Below, piece by piece: positions 10,901-19,792 of a stretch of DNA of 64,000 nt. The first letter of the stretch is position 1. Each line of letters starts with the position of its first letter. Origin of the DNA: Achromobacter pulmonis (GTDB lineage: Bacteria > Pseudomonadota > Gammaproteobacteria > Burkholderiales > Burkholderiaceae_B); NCBI RefSeq assembly GCF_902859765.1, contig NZ_CADIJV010000006.1:124001-188000 (forward strand). The letters are read 5' to 3'. A program made the position numbers and the translations under genes. The notes under the pieces were generated by a model. That model was not told the DNA's origin and did not search any database. It saw only the letters and a list, made by a program, of their open reading frames with translations.

Positions 10901-12010
10901 TCCAGCCTGAGCGTGCTGCACGGCCTGTATGCTTCCCTTTATGCCGGTACCTGGTACCGGCTGCTGGGCGCCAAGGTCGGGCGGGGTACTGAAATCTCTA
11001 CCGCCATGGGCATCGTGCCCGACATGCTGACGCTGGGCCGCGATAGCTTCATCGCCGACGGCGTGATGCTGGGCGACGAGGAGATCGACCGCGGCTGGAT
11101 GACCATGCGGCCCACCGTGATCGGCAACCGCAGCTTTGTCGGCAACGGCGCCTATGTGCCGGATGGCTCGGTGTTGCCCGACGACGTATTGATCGGGGTG
11201 CAGAGCCGGGCGCCGGCCAACGCCCGCATGGCCAGCGGCCAGACCTGGCTGGGCAATCCGCCGCTGGCGCTGCCGGCGCGCGAGCAGGCGGCGGGTTTTC
11301 CCCCGCACCTGACCTTCCGCCCCAGCCCGGGCCGCAAGGTGGCGCGCGGCGCCGTCGAGCTGATGCGCATGATCCTGCCGCTGGCGGTGGTCATCGCGGT
11401 GGGGTACCTGACGGTCATGAAGGTCATCCCGATCGCGGCGCGCGAGGGCTTCTTGGCCGCGTTCGACGAGTTGATGCTGGCCGGCGTGCTGTACGGGGTC
11501 GGCACCTTCCTGTTCCTGGTGTTGCTCAAGTGGCTGCTGATCGGCCGCTACCGGCCGCGCGCCGAGCCCATGTGGACGCCATTCGTGTGGAAGAGCGAAG
11601 CCGTCACCAGCCTGTACGAGTCGATTGCCGTGCCCAACTTCTTCAATTTCCTGCGCGCCACACCCTGGCTGCCGCTGGCGCTGCGCTGCATGGGCGCGCG
11701 CATTGGCAAGCGCGTGTTCATGGATACCACCGATGTCACCGAGTACGACTGCGTATCAATTGGGGACGATACTGTCCTGCATGCCTGGTCGGGGCCGCAG
11801 ACCCATCTGTTCGAGGACCGCGTCATGAAAATCGGGCAGGTCCGGATCGGCAACGGAGTCAACGTCGGTCCGCGCAGCACCATCCTGTACGACACCCGGG
11901 TCGAGGACGGCGCGCGGCTGGGGCCGCTGACCCTGGTGCTCAAGGGCGAGAGCATTCCGGCCGGGCAGGCCTGGATGGGCAGTCCGGCCACCCCGTGGAC
12001 GCAGCAGTGA
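7985..12010 (+). CDS. Pls/PosA-type membrane non-ribosomal peptide synthetase
   Basis: A 1341-residue single-module synthetase. The adenylation domain (about 30-515) has YVIYTSGSTGKPKGV at 174, YGPTETT at 311, YRSGDLARI, and the catalytic Lys506 in SGKIDRKAL. A carrier domain follows with phosphopantetheine Ser565 in LGGHSLL. Then three membrane pairs (about 628-700, 865-945, 1127-1187) alternate with three left-handed beta-helix hexapeptide domains. No thioesterase or HHxxxDG condensation motif is seen. This order and length match epsilon-poly-L-lysine synthetase Pls (about 1319 residues), which makes an isopeptide homopolymer at the membrane. Aligning the pocket to GrsA by eye gives D-M-E-H-N-G-T-V-S-K; the Asp binds the alpha-amino group, and Glu at the third position favours a basic side chain. 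Substrate and product are inference. ATG 8039 (1323 residues) is an alternative start. Confidence 0.88.
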   Translation: MRHGSIGEHPISRRCAVPMILQGPYRPDLLQAETLPDILEATILRCPAAIAIHWLDQSLTYEDLGRRADLAAHHLIEAGVRPGDIVGLCLPRGDELLVMQAAIAKAGAAWLPFESDTPPERMLVCLQDAGSRGLVAGGEVRLDGLATWTPWELSAPVEGALCRRAGLSPDHPAYVIYTSGSTGKPKGVPISQASICHFLRSENEVLGVRHGDKVYQGFSVAFDMSFEEIWISYLVGATLWVAPKMLTTDPEALPDALAREGVTVLHAVPTLLALFARDVPGLRIVNLGGEMCPEFLVQRWATPGRRLFNTYGPTETTVSASLAELLPGQPVTIGTPLPNYGMLIRGEDGAVLPQGQTGELCITGPGVAGGYLGRPELTAEKFLANPRPTGEHDTRMYRSGDLARIDENGQIQCLGRSDDQVKVRGFRVELGEIEAALYRQAGVGAAAVVLRDLAGIEQLVAFLTPEGDARLDPHALRAALAAELPAYMIPARFELVADVPRLTSGKIDRKALKARELATASEPSGEDDTPVSPAEHALFEALRPLFPGQPLRLASDFFRDLGGHSLLAARLVSSLRKHPQFSALTMHELYQHSVLGALAARLDALAAESAVAAAPVQQAPIERVPQWRRWACGLAQLAALPLLIGVRMLIWLTPFFTYHYFTGDEGDSVWRAVALSIASYLACNLLSFGVAVVCKWGILGRLKAGRYPLYGWTFYRWWLVDRIFDIPPAHLLAGSPLQAWYLRALGARIGRDTAISRISVRAPDLLTVGDGASIGAAVNLENFEVRGAHWEVGPITLGENAYVGSYAVLQGDVVIEADGRLEGLSSLSAGSRIPAGQIWTGAPARQDPQARAPELPPRPAREDRWARLDVLAYAAGGTLIAALFFMPVFPSFVLIDWIDARWLDLMGSRVWWPNAFLAYLLLALPASALLLLLTVLVSAMLRWALLPRLASGRWPVYGQIYLRRWLTNQIQESSLSVLHGLYASLYAGTWYRLLGAKVGRGTEISTAMGIVPDMLTLGRDSFIADGVMLGDEEIDRGWMTMRPTVIGNRSFVGNGAYVPDGSVLPDDVLIGVQSRAPANARMASGQTWLGNPPLALPAREQAAGFPPHLTFRPSPGRKVARGAVELMRMILPLAVVIAVGYLTVMKVIPIAAREGFLAAFDELMLAGVLYGVGTFLFLVLLKWLLIGRYRPRAEPMWTPFVWKSEAVTSLYESIAVPNFFNFLRATPWLPLALRCMGARIGKRVFMDTTDVTEYDCVSIGDDTVLHAWSGPQTHLFEDRVMKIGQVRIGNGVNVGPRSTILYDTRVEDGARLGPLTLVLKGESIPAGQAWMGSPATPWTQQ

Positions 12011-12078
12011 GCTGGCCGATGCCGCCGCGGGAGCGCCCGTGGCGCGCACGTTGACGGTCGGGGCAGGGCGGGCTGCGC

Positions 12079-12084
12079 TATACT
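12079..12084 (+). promoter_or_regulatory. Possible -10 box upstream of the DUF2889 gene
   Basis: TATACT lies 59 bases before the preferred start codon of the next gene. A TTGACG at 12051-12056 is 22 bases upstream, too far for a standard -35 spacing, so only the -10 element is suggestive. If real, it would start transcription of DUF2889-sucC-sucD. Confidence 0.3.
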
Positions 12085-12143
12085 TTGAAGGTTTTGTTGC
12101 CGCGCACCATACGCCGGCCGTCTCTGCCCCGCAGGCCCCAAGC

Positions 12144-12746
12144 ATGCCCTTGCCACCGCCGGATTGTCCTCGCCAGCCGCTGCACACGCGTTCCATACGC
12201 GTGCAGTCGTATGCGCGCGATGACGGCAACTGGGATCTGGAAGCCGAACTCATCGACGTCAAGGCGTACGATTTTCCCAAGCGCGACGGCGAGATGTTCA
12301 AGGCGGGGCAACCCATCCACCATATGCACCTGCGCATCACCATCGATGGCGATTTCACCATCGTGGCGGCGCAGGCCGTCTATGATGCCGCTCCCTATGG
12401 CGAGCATTGCATGGCCATCGAATCCGCCTACGCTGGCCTGATCGGCATGAACCTGCTCAAGGGGTTCCGCCGCCAGGTCAAGGAGCGCTTCGGCCATGTC
12501 GAGGGCTGTACGCACATGACCGAACTGTCGCAGGTGCTTCCCACCGCGGCGGTGCAGACCATGGCCAACCGCCGGCGGCAGGAAAGCAACCCGAACCGGC
12601 GTCCATTCCAACTGGACGGCTGTCATGCGCTGAGCACCGACGGCCCGGTGGTGGCTGAGCACTACCCCAAGTGGTACACCGGGGGCAGCGCTGAGGCATC
12701 GGCCGATTCGACCTCCGATTCACCTTCTCTTTCTCATACGTCCTGA
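12144..12746 (+). CDS. DUF2889 domain-containing protein
   Basis: A 200-residue cytosolic protein of unknown function. The recognisable DUF2889 core covers residues 12-150 and includes LHTRSIRVQSYARDDGNWD, the IDVKAYDFPKRDGE stretch, HHMHLRITIDGDF and GCTHMTELSQVLPTAAVQ with a His and Cys that could bind metal. The ATG at 12144 gives a compact protein that starts close to the domain; an upstream GTG at 12039 would add 35 residues overlapping a promoter-like element. Its stop is 10 bases before sucC, so it is probably co-transcribed with the succinyl-CoA synthetase genes. No signal peptide or membrane segment is visible. Confidence 0.8.
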   Translation: MPLPPPDCPRQPLHTRSIRVQSYARDDGNWDLEAELIDVKAYDFPKRDGEMFKAGQPIHHMHLRITIDGDFTIVAAQAVYDAAPYGEHCMAIESAYAGLIGMNLLKGFRRQVKERFGHVEGCTHMTELSQVLPTAAVQTMANRRRQESNPNRRPFQLDGCHALSTDGPVVAEHYPKWYTGGSAEASADSTSDSPSLSHTS

Positions 12747-12756
12747 CAGGTAACAC

Positions 12757-13917
<1,161 letters not shown>

Positions 13918-13922
13918 ATATA

Positions 13923-13998
13923 TGCCCCCACGCCGCGCCCCTTCGTGGCTTGCTGCCCCCCGAGGGGGCGCTTTGCACCTTGGGGCGGCCCGGCGGTA
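13923..13998. repeat. GC-rich intergenic repeat between sucC and sucD
   Basis: The sucC-sucD gap is filled by a palindrome-rich sequence with the cores CCCCTTCGTGGCTTGCTG and GCCCCCCGAGGGGGCGC. Similar elements are scattered between genes in Bordetella and Achromobacter type genomes (general recollection), and two related copies lie at 35120-35218 and 36610-36690. It sits inside an operon, so it must be transcribed as RNA hairpins. Confidence 0.55.
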
Positions 13999-14022
13999 CA
14001 AAGAAAATCCAAGGATTCACAA

Positions 14023-14904
<882 letters not shown>

Positions 14905-14922
14905 GGTTGTCTGCTTGAAGAA

Positions 14923-14948
14923 GGCCCGCCTTGGCGGGCCTTTTTTTT
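14923..14948 (+). terminator. Intrinsic terminator after sucD
   Basis: A perfect 8-bp stem GGCCCGCC-TT-GGCGGGCC (14923-14940) is followed immediately by eight T residues. It ends the DUF2889-sucC-sucD transcript. Confidence 0.92.
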
Positions 14949-15009
14949 GCCCGTTTCCTGCGGCTCCTAGGGAAATCCCGTGTCCATGATGCGGCCGATA
15001 AAACATACG

Positions 15010-15161
15010 GAAAGCTGAACGAAACTATAATGAAAGAAATTCAGCACGTACCCTGCAAGAATGCCGTCGGGCTCGCACCAAGACGGTCAGTACGTCTTTT
15101 TGTCTTTTCCACCCATTCATTTGGTTTGTCCTAGGGGGATCACGTCCTAGGAAAGAGAGGT
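15010..15161 (+). promoter_or_regulatory. Promoter and structured leader of the first terC gene
   Basis: GAAAGCTGAAC at 15010-15020 is followed by a perfect TATAAT at 15026-15031, giving a leader of about 120 bases. The leader can form CCGTC/GACGG (15064-15068 with 15082-15086) or a competing short GACG/CGTC stem (15082-15085 with 15093-15096) followed by TTTTTGTCTTTT, and then a 7-bp stem TCCTAGG/CCTAGGA (15129-15135 with 15146-15152) just before the ribosome-binding site. TerC genes are often under manganese riboswitches, but I cannot find the conserved yybP-ykoY core here. The structures are hand-drawn. Confidence 0.45.
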
Positions 15162-15860
15162 ATGGAACTCAGTTCAGCGGCATTCTGGTTAGCGTTGCTC
15201 CAGATCATTTGGGTCAACATTCTGCTGTCGGGCGACAACGCCGTGGTCATTGCGCTGGCGGCGCGCTCGCTGCCGCCGGCGCAGCAAAAGAAAGCGATCG
15301 TGATCGGCTCGGCCGCCGCGATCATCATGCGTATCGTGCTGACGCTGGTCGCCGCCAAGCTGCTGATGTTGCCGTGGCTCAAGCTCATTGGCGCGCTGCT
15401 GCTGGTGTACATCGGCGTGACGCTGCTGTTGCCGGAAGGCGAGGAAGAGGGCGGCGGCAAGAATCATGGCAACTTGCTGACCGCGATCCGCACTATCATG
15501 ATTGCCGACTTGGTCATGAGCCTGGACAACGTGGTGGCCGTGGCCGCCGCGGCGATGGGCGACACGACCCTGCTGGTGCTGGGCCTGGCGATCAGCATTC
15601 CGTTGGTCATTTTCGGCAGCACGCTGCTGCTCAAGGTCATCGAGCGCTTCCCGCTCATCGTCTGGGTGGGCGCGGCGCTGCTGGGCTTCATCGCCGGTGA
15701 ATTGCTGGTGGGTGATCCGGCCTTGCAGGAACCGGTGGCGCGCATCGACGCGGCGCTGGGCGTGACGCAGCACAGCTTTGCCCTCATGACTGGGGTGCTG
15801 GGCGCGGTGTTGGTGCTGGCGATAGGTAAAGTTTTGCTGATGCGCCAGAAAGCTGACTGA
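15162..15860 (+). CDS. TerC family integral membrane protein (first copy)
   Basis: A 232-residue polytopic inner-membrane protein of the TerC family, associated with tellurite resistance and, in several bacteria, manganese export or metalation of exported proteins. The first helix contains the conserved WVNILLSGDNAVVIALAARS motif and the second half repeats it as IADLVMSLDNVVAVAAAAMG; both paired Asp-Asn motifs probably bind metal in the membrane. About seven helices are predicted. An AGAGAGG ribosome-binding sequence precedes the ATG. A second paralogue follows directly, and both share an 11-base upstream motif. Confidence 0.9.
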   Translation: MELSSAAFWLALLQIIWVNILLSGDNAVVIALAARSLPPAQQKKAIVIGSAAAIIMRIVLTLVAAKLLMLPWLKLIGALLLVYIGVTLLLPEGEEEGGGKNHGNLLTAIRTIMIADLVMSLDNVVAVAAAAMGDTTLLVLGLAISIPLVIFGSTLLLKVIERFPLIVWVGAALLGFIAGELLVGDPALQEPVARIDAALGVTQHSFALMTGVLGAVLVLAIGKVLLMRQKAD

Positions 15861-15950
15861 AAGCTGAACTACAATAATAAGTGGTTTTGAAGTAGGCCCG
15901 CCGCGTGCCTGGCGCGCGGCGGGCTGGCCGGCACGGGGCCGGCTTTTATT
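15859..15950 (+). promoter_or_regulatory. Shared motif and hairpins between the two terC genes
   Basis: GAAAGCTGAAC at 15859-15869 repeats exactly the 11-mer upstream of the first terC and here overlaps that gene's stop codon; TACAAT follows at 15870-15875. Then come a 10-bp stem GCCCGCCGCG/CGCGGCGGGC (15896-15905 with 15915-15924) and a terminator-like hairpin GCCGGC-N5-GCCGGC with TTTTATTTT (15927-15951). The last may end the first terC transcript or attenuate the second. Confidence 0.5.
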
Positions 15951-15976
15951 TTGATAAATGCCTTCGGGGGTTCAAA

Positions 15977-16696
15977 TTGCTTGAGTTTTTCCAGACGCTG
16001 AGTTGGGCAGCGGTATTCCAGATCATCCTCATCGACATTCTGCTCGGCGGCGACAACGCGGTGGTGATTGCGCTCGCATGTCGCAACCTGGAGCCCAAGC
16101 AGCGCATGCAGGGCATTCTGTGGGGTACGGCGGGCGCCATCCTGTTGCGCGTGGTCCTGATCGCCTTCGCCCTGACCCTGTTGTCGATCCCGTTCCTGAA
16201 GGTGGTGGGCGGCGCGCTGCTGGTGTGGATCGGCGTCAAGCTGCTGATTCCGGAGGATGACGGCCACGGCAACGTCAAGGGCGGCACATCCATCATTGCC
16301 GCCATCAAGACCATCATCATCGCCGACTTCGTGATGAGCCTGGACAACGTCATCGCCATCGCCGGCGCGGCCCAGAACGCCCACGCCGACCATCAGATCG
16401 GTCTGGTGATCTTCGGCCTGGTCGTGAGCGTGCCCATCATCATCTGGGGCAGCACGCTGGTCCTGAAACTGATCGACCGCTATCCGCTGGTGGTGACTTT
16501 TGGCGCGGCGCTGCTGGGCTGGATCGCGGGCGGCATGCTGATCACGGACGTGTTTGTCGAAAGTCAATTCGGCGTTCAGCCCACTGCGGTTAAAATCGGC
16601 GTAGAAATTTTCGGCGCCTTGCTCGTTGTTGTCCTTGGACGGTGGCTGGCAAGCCGCAAAACCGCCTCCAAGGAATCCGTACATGAGTCTGCGTAG
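15977..16696 (+). CDS. TerC family integral membrane protein (second copy)
   Basis: Paralogue of the preceding gene, 239 residues from the TTG at 15977, which gives MLEFFQTLSWAAVF, a typical TerC start; a longer frame from 15905 would run through the GC-rich hairpins and is unlikely. It keeps both motifs, ILLGGDNAVVIALACR and ADFVMSLDNVIAIAGA. Compared with the first copy it has a longer loop between the halves and a C-terminal tail rich in Lys/Ser. Expected role: manganese or other metal handling in the inner membrane. Its last codons overlap a 40-codon gene by 14 bases. Confidence 0.88.
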   Translation: MLEFFQTLSWAAVFQIILIDILLGGDNAVVIALACRNLEPKQRMQGILWGTAGAILLRVVLIAFALTLLSIPFLKVVGGALLVWIGVKLLIPEDDGHGNVKGGTSIIAAIKTIIIADFVMSLDNVIAIAGAAQNAHADHQIGLVIFGLVVSVPIIIWGSTLVLKLIDRYPLVVTFGAALLGWIAGGMLITDVFVESQFGVQPTAVKIGVEIFGALLVVVLGRWLASRKTASKESVHESA

Positions 16697-16805
16697 ATCC
16701 GCCGATCCCCAGCAAACCGAATCAGGCCTGAGCCTTCTGCAGGGCCTGTTCGTGCTGGCCATCCTCGGGGTCGTGGCGACGGTCATCGTCTCCAACTTCG
16801 TTTGA
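16683..16805 (+). CDS. 40-residue single-span membrane protein
   Basis: A short open reading frame with ATG at 16683 and TGA at 16803-16805. It has an AAGGAA ribosome-binding sequence at about 8 bases, a hydrophilic first 15 residues containing Arg-Arg and Gln-Gln, and then one strong membrane helix from GLSLLQGLFVLAILG to the C-terminal VSNFV. It overlaps the second terC by 14 bases and ends 9 bases before hemC, so it is translationally coupled to both. No family recognised; it could be an accessory subunit of the TerC protein. Good coding signs, unknown function. Confidence 0.6.
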   Translation: MSLRRSADPQQTESGLSLLQGLFVLAILGVVATVIVSNFV

Positions 16806-16814
16806 TGGCGCGAC

Positions 16815-17759
16815 GTGTCGCTACCGCAACGCCTGGTCATCGCGACCCGCGCCAGCCGGCTTGCCTTGTGGCAAGCCGAGCATGTGCGCGATCGGCTGCG
16901 CACGCTGTACCCGGCGTGCGCGGTTGAACTTCTCACCCTGACGACCCGCGGCGACCAGATCCTCGACCGCACCCTGTCCAAGGTCGGTGGCAAGGGGCTC
17001 TTCGTCAAGGAACTCGAAAACGCCCTGCTCGATGGCCGTGCCGATCTGGCCGTGCATTGCCTGAAGGACATGCCGGTGGATCTGCAGGCGCCGTTCGAGT
17101 TGTGCGCCGTGCTCGATCGCGCCGATCCGCGCGATGCCTTCGTCTCCAATCGTCATGCCACGCTGGCCGACCTGCCGGCCGGCGCCGTCGTGGGCACCTC
17201 CAGCCTGCGGCGCGAATCGCAGATCCGCGCGCGTCATCCGCAGTTGGTGGTCAAGCCGCTGCGCGGCAACCTCGACACCCGTCTGGCCAAGCTCGACCGC
17301 GGCGAATACGACGCCATCGTGCTGGCGGCCGCCGGTCTGTACCGGCTCGGCCTGGCCGACCGCATCCGTGGCCTGCTCGATCCGGCCGATTGCCTGCCGG
17401 CGGCCGGGCAGGGCGCGCTGACCATCGAGATCCGCGATGACCGGGACGATCTGCGCGCCTGGCTGGCGCCGCTGAACGATGCAGGCGCCACGTCGATCGC
17501 GCTGGCCGAACGCGCGGTGTCGCGCCGCCTGGGCGGCTCCTGTCAGGTGCCGCTGGCGGCCTACGCCGAAATCGAGGGCGACCGCCTGAACGTGCGCGCG
17601 CTGGTGGCCTCGCCCGACGGCACGCGCATGCTGCGCGCTGAGCGTAGCGGTCCGGTGGTCCAGGCGCAGGCGCTGGGCGAAGCGGTGGCCGCCGAGCTGT
17701 TCGATGCCGGCGCCCAGGCCATCCTCGACGAACTGTTGCAAGACGCCGCGCCCGAGTGA
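16815..17759 (+). CDS. hemC: Porphobilinogen deaminase (hydroxymethylbilane synthase)
   Basis: HemC, 314 residues, polymerises four porphobilinogen units into hydroxymethylbilane in haem synthesis. Seen are the substrate-binding stretches [17 protein letters not shown] and [13 protein letters not shown], the catalytic [10 protein letters not shown] aspartate region, [14 protein letters not shown], and Cys243 in [11 protein letters not shown], which attaches the dipyrromethane cofactor. The start is GTG at 16815. It overlaps hemD by one or four bases depending on the hemD start chosen, and begins a hemC-hemD-hemX-hemY cluster. Confidence 0.97.
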   Translation: MSLPQRLVIATRASRLALWQAEHVRDRLRTLYPACAVELLTLTTRGDQILDRTLSKVGGKGLFVKELENALLDGRADLAVHCLKDMPVDLQAPFELCAVLDRADPRDAFVSNRHATLADLPAGAVVGTSSLRRESQIRARHPQLVVKPLRGNLDTRLAKLDRGEYDAIVLAAAGLYRLGLADRIRGLLDPADCLPAAGQGALTIEIRDDRDDLRAWLAPLNDAGATSIALAERAVSRRLGGSCQVPLAAYAEIEGDRLNVRALVASPDGTRMLRAERSGPVVQAQALGEAVAAELFDAGAQAILDELLQDAAPE

Positions 17760-18556
17760 TGGACGGGGCCGTCGCCCAAGCGCCGCGCGTGGCCGTCCTG
17801 ACCCGGCCCGCCGGTCGCAATGAGGCGCTGGCCCAGCGCCTGCGCGGCGCCGGCTGGACGACCTGCGTCCTGCCGGCCCTCGAAATCCAGCCGTTGCCCG
17901 CCGCCGCCGACCTGCCGCGGCCGGCGCACTTCGACCTGGTCATATTCGTCAGCGCCAACGCTGCGCGATGCTATCTCGATCAACTGGCGCAGGCCGGCGG
18001 TCCGCAAAGCTGGCCGCCGGCCGTCGTCGCCGCCACCGTCGGCCCGGCCAGCGCCGCGGGGCTGCATGAGTTGCCGGCTTTTGGCGCGAATACAACAGTG
18101 CTGCATCCAGGCGACCAGGCCCCCAGCCACGATTCCGAGGCGCTCTGGGACGTGCTTCGCGGCTTGCCGCGTCTGCCAGCCCGCGTCTTGCTGGTGCGCG
18201 GTACGCAGGGGCGCGATTGGCTGGGCGACCAGTTGCAGGCGCATGGCGTTGCCGTGACTCGTCATGCGGCCTATGCACGCCGGCCGGCGCCGTGGGACGC
18301 GTCCGAGTTCGCGCGCCTGCGGCGGTGGGCCGGGCAGGGGGTCAAGCCCACCTGGCTCATCACCAGTGGCGAGGGCGCCGACGCCGTGCGCAACCACCTG
18401 CTGGCGGCCGGGCTGGATGCCTGGTGGGCGGATTGCGGGTTCGTGCTGACGCATCCCTCCCTGGCCGGGCGCGTGCCTGACAGCGGTTCGCAAGCAATGG
18501 TAAAAATCTGCTTGCCCAACGACGAGTCGATTTTCCAGGCTTTTGTTGCCGCTTGA
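17759..18556 (+). CDS. hemD: Uroporphyrinogen-III synthase
   Basis: HemD, 265 residues, closes hydroxymethylbilane with inversion of ring D to give uroporphyrinogen III. Sequence conservation in this family is low; the recognisable parts are RVAVLTRPAGRNEALAQRL at the start, IFVSANAARCYLDQL, VLLVRGTQGRDWLGDQL and LITSGEGADAVRN. ATG 17759 overlaps the hemC stop by one base (TGATG); GTG 17756 is an alternative one codon earlier. Position between hemC and hemX makes the call secure. Confidence 0.92.
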   Translation: MDGAVAQAPRVAVLTRPAGRNEALAQRLRGAGWTTCVLPALEIQPLPAAADLPRPAHFDLVIFVSANAARCYLDQLAQAGGPQSWPPAVVAATVGPASAAGLHELPAFGANTTVLHPGDQAPSHDSEALWDVLRGLPRLPARVLLVRGTQGRDWLGDQLQAHGVAVTRHAAYARRPAPWDASEFARLRRWAGQGVKPTWLITSGEGADAVRNHLLAAGLDAWWADCGFVLTHPSLAGRVPDSGSQAMVKICLPNDESIFQAFVAA

Positions 18557-18593
18557 TTCGTTGCACCGCACGGACACCGAATACAATCGCGTC

Positions 18594-19787
18594 ATGACAG
18601 ACAAGACTCTCGCTACCGATCCGGCCGTTCAATCGGCCGCCCCGGGCGCCAGCGCCCCCGCATCGGCTCCGGCCGATGCCGTCAAGTCCCGTGCAGCCAA
18701 GCGGGGCAGTGGCCCGCTGCTGACCGCCCTCATCATCGTCATCCTGCTGGCCGTGGGCCTGGGCTATGCCCTGTGGCTGCAACGCACCCAGTTCGTGAGC
18801 GCCGGCCGTGAGGTCGCGTCGCGCCTGGAGACGCTGACGACCGATGTGGCGCAGGCGCGCAGGGACACCCGCGAGGCCCTGGCCCTGGCGCAGGCCCAGG
18901 CCGGCCGCCTGGCCGACCTCGAGCAAAGCGTGCGCGAGACCCAGAGCCAGTACAACGCCTTGCAACAGGCCTGGCAGAACTTCAACGACAGCGCCAGCGA
19001 CGAGCTGCTGGCCAACGACGTCGAGCGCCTGCTGACCATCGGCAGCCAGCAACTGCGGCTGGCCGGCAACGTCTCCAATGCCATTGTCGCGCTGGAGACG
19101 GCGCAATCGCGCCTGGCCCGCGCCGACCGTCCGCGTTTCTCCAGCCTGCAGCAAGCGATCAATGGCGACCTGGACCGCCTGCGCGCCGTGTCGACGGTCG
19201 ACATCCCCGCCCAATCGGCCCGCATCGAGCGTCTGACCGCGCTGGTCGGCAAGGCGCCGCTGCTGGTGCCGGACGCCGCCGCGCCGGGCATCGCGCCCGC
19301 CGGCCAGACCCGTCCGGCCACGCCCGCGCCGGCGGCGGTCGATCCGCAGGCCGCGCTGCCGGCCGATGCGCCCTGGTGGCAACGTTGGCGCGCCGAGGTG
19401 GCATCCTGGCCCGGTCGTGCCGGCGCGGCGCTGGCGCATGAGCTGGGGGGCCTGATCACCATCCAGCGCGTCGACGAACCGGCCGCGCTGCTGCTGTCGC
19501 CGGAACAGGCCGACCAGGTGCGTGGCACGCTGCGCCAGCGCCTGCTGACCGTGCAACTGGCCATGCTGATGCGCCAGCCCACGGTCTGGAAGAGCGAGCT
19601 CGACAACGTCGGCACCACGCTGGCCAAGTACTTCGACACTCGCTCTCCCGATACCGTCGCGGCCCAAAACCTGGCGCGCGAACTGGCGCAAACCGACATC
19701 GCCGTGCGCATGCCCGACGTGTCCGACAGCCTGAACGCCGTGGCCGCGCTGCGCGCCGCCGGCTTCAAGACCAGCGAGCAGGACTAA
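18594..19787 (+). CDS. hemX: HemX-type membrane protein
   Basis: A 397-residue protein with an Ala/Pro-rich cytosolic N-terminus (1-40), one membrane helix (GPLLTALIIVILLAVGLGYA, about 43-62) and a long periplasmic part that starts with a coiled coil (about 70-145). The family is often misnamed uroporphyrin-III C-methyltransferase, but no methyltransferase motif is present. ATG 18594 was preferred over an upstream ATG at 18543, which lies inside the end of hemD. Role in haem synthesis is inferred from its constant place between hemD and hemY. Confidence 0.88.
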   Translation: MTDKTLATDPAVQSAAPGASAPASAPADAVKSRAAKRGSGPLLTALIIVILLAVGLGYALWLQRTQFVSAGREVASRLETLTTDVAQARRDTREALALAQAQAGRLADLEQSVRETQSQYNALQQAWQNFNDSASDELLANDVERLLTIGSQQLRLAGNVSNAIVALETAQSRLARADRPRFSSLQQAINGDLDRLRAVSTVDIPAQSARIERLTALVGKAPLLVPDAAAPGIAPAGQTRPATPAPAAVDPQAALPADAPWWQRWRAEVASWPGRAGAALAHELGGLITIQRVDEPAALLLSPEQADQVRGTLRQRLLTVQLAMLMRQPTVWKSELDNVGTTLAKYFDTRSPDTVAAQNLARELAQTDIAVRMPDVSDSLNAVAALRAAGFKTSEQD

Positions 19788-19792
19788 GGCCC

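Noticed and set aside
9875-12010. Three condensation domains in the C-terminal half of the synthetase.
   Set aside because: There is no HHxxxDG motif; the hexapeptide pattern is that of left-handed beta-helix domains, as in Pls.
12051-12084. A sigma-70 promoter TTGACG to TATACT upstream of the DUF2889 gene.
   Set aside because: The spacing is 22 bases, too long for a standard promoter; only the -10 element is reported with low confidence.
15032-15161. A yybP-ykoY manganese riboswitch in front of terC.
   Set aside because: The location is right, but I could not find the conserved GGGGAGUAG-type core or its paired loops, so I report only a structured leader.
18594-19787. Uroporphyrinogen-III C-methyltransferase activity for HemX.
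   Set aside because: The label is common in databases, but no SAM-binding or methyltransferase motif is visible; the protein is a single-span membrane protein with a coiled coil.
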